From assembly GCA_030683005.1 (NCBI GenBank), contig JAUXMY010000029.1, positions 1-64,000 of the forward strand: a stretch of 64,000 bases of DNA, written 5' to 3'. Both the position numbers and the translations under genes were made by a program. Below, piece by piece: positions 63,806 to 64,000 of this stretch; the stretch's first letter is position 1, and every line of letters begins with the position of its first letter. This DNA comes from Caulobacter sp. GTDB lineage: Bacteria > Pseudomonadota > Alphaproteobacteria > Caulobacterales > Caulobacteraceae. The notes under the pieces are model-generated. The model saw only the letters and a list, made by a program, of their open reading frames with translations. It was not told the origin of the DNA and did no database searches.

Positions 63806-64000
63806 GCCGACTGACCGAAGTGCTCGACCGCCTGGCCGCCACCATCGAGACCCGCCGGGGCGCCGATCCGGCCTCGTCCTGGACGGCGAAGCTGCTGGCC
63901 GACCCGACGCTGGCGGCGAAGAAGCTGGGCGAGGAAGCGGTTGAGGCCGTACTCGCCGCTGCGCTGAAGGACCCGGACGCCCTGGCCGCCGAGAGCGCCG
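63802..64000 (+). CDS. hisE: Phosphoribosyl-ATP pyrophosphatase, 5' part
   Basis: The gene begins ATGA over the hisF stop and runs off the window after 66 residues. [19 protein letters not shown] and [19 protein letters not shown] are the HisE blocks, the last being the Glu-x3-Glu metal site of the MazG-like fold. It hydrolyses PR-ATP to PR-AMP, the second step of histidine synthesis. Confidence 0.93.
   Translation, partial: MSRLTEVLDRLAATIETRRGADPASSWTAKLLADPTLAAKKLGEEAVEAVLAAALKDPDALAAESA

Overview
The window is a 64 kb stretch of a high-GC (roughly 70 % by eye) alphaproteobacterial chromosome. A Usg-family gene, a CC0125/CC1285-type lipoprotein, a 1.6-kb-residue NAD-glutamate dehydrogenase of the Caulobacter GdhZ kind, a fabA-fabB-fabI set, an SDHAF4/DUF1674 gene and hslVU lying close to a his operon all point to Caulobacteraceae; Phenylobacterium or Caulobacter is my best guess, from family knowledge only. 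It is housekeeping and metabolic chromosome. I see no transposase, phage, CRISPR array or rRNA. There is one tRNA-Gly(GCC).

Layout. 1-12.4 kb: the end of an SDR gene, a lipoprotein, usg, LysE and TauE/SafE transporters, MAPEG, KTSC, argG, a DUF1287 protein, kup with an overlapping small membrane gene, an Rrf2 regulator, an SDR, MarC, pyrF and a Gly/Tyr/Pro-rich secreted protein. 12.4-20.2 kb: the SDHAF4 homologue, diverging from two tandem small membrane proteins with an HAHLN motif, then rsmB, rpe, a heparinase II/III-like gene, purH behind a ZTP (pfl) riboswitch, and a dienelactone-hydrolase-like gene. 20.3-31 kb: gdhZ, an AI-2E-type permease, a HerA-like/DUF853 ATPase, and an MHYT-PAS-GGDEF-EAL protein. 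31-36.8 kb: tRNA-Gly with its terminator, a DUF6065 protein, a prolyl-tRNA deacylase-like protein, a CnoX-type thioredoxin, a LON-domain protein, a Trm112-like protein, a UbiH-type monooxygenase and small proteins. 36.9-40.8 kb: an emrA-emrB-tetR efflux operon and a secreted protein. 40.9-43.8 kb: fabI, fabB and fabA (transcribed fabA to fabI). 43.9-50.6 kb: an SH3 lipoprotein, a D-2-hydroxyacid dehydrogenase, two tandem S9 peptidases and an alpha/beta hydrolase. 50.9-57.6 kb: moeB, hslV, an NTF2-like gene, hslU, an AraC-Ogt fusion, DUF2244, nth and a TIMP-like protein. 58.7-64 kb: an ATP-grasp gene, DUF1330, an adenosine-kinase-like gene and hisB-hisH-hisA-hisF-hisE, joined by overlapping start and stop codons and running off the end.

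The most distinctive content is intergenic. Several families of palindromic repeats fill the spaces between genes. One is a 148-151 bp element bounded by two hairpins, in three copies. Another is a REPIN-like pair of inverted hairpins in five copies, whose stem bases change together between copies. Others occur once or twice. They lie mostly between convergent genes or at operon ends, and a 1.16 kb gap at 57.6-58.7 kb is built largely from them. Regulation visible in sequence includes the ZTP riboswitch with a possible Shine-Dalgarno-masking helix ahead of purH, a perfect 20-bp operator-like palindrome before the hydrolase at 19.5 kb, and an operator-like inverted repeat ahead of emrAB.
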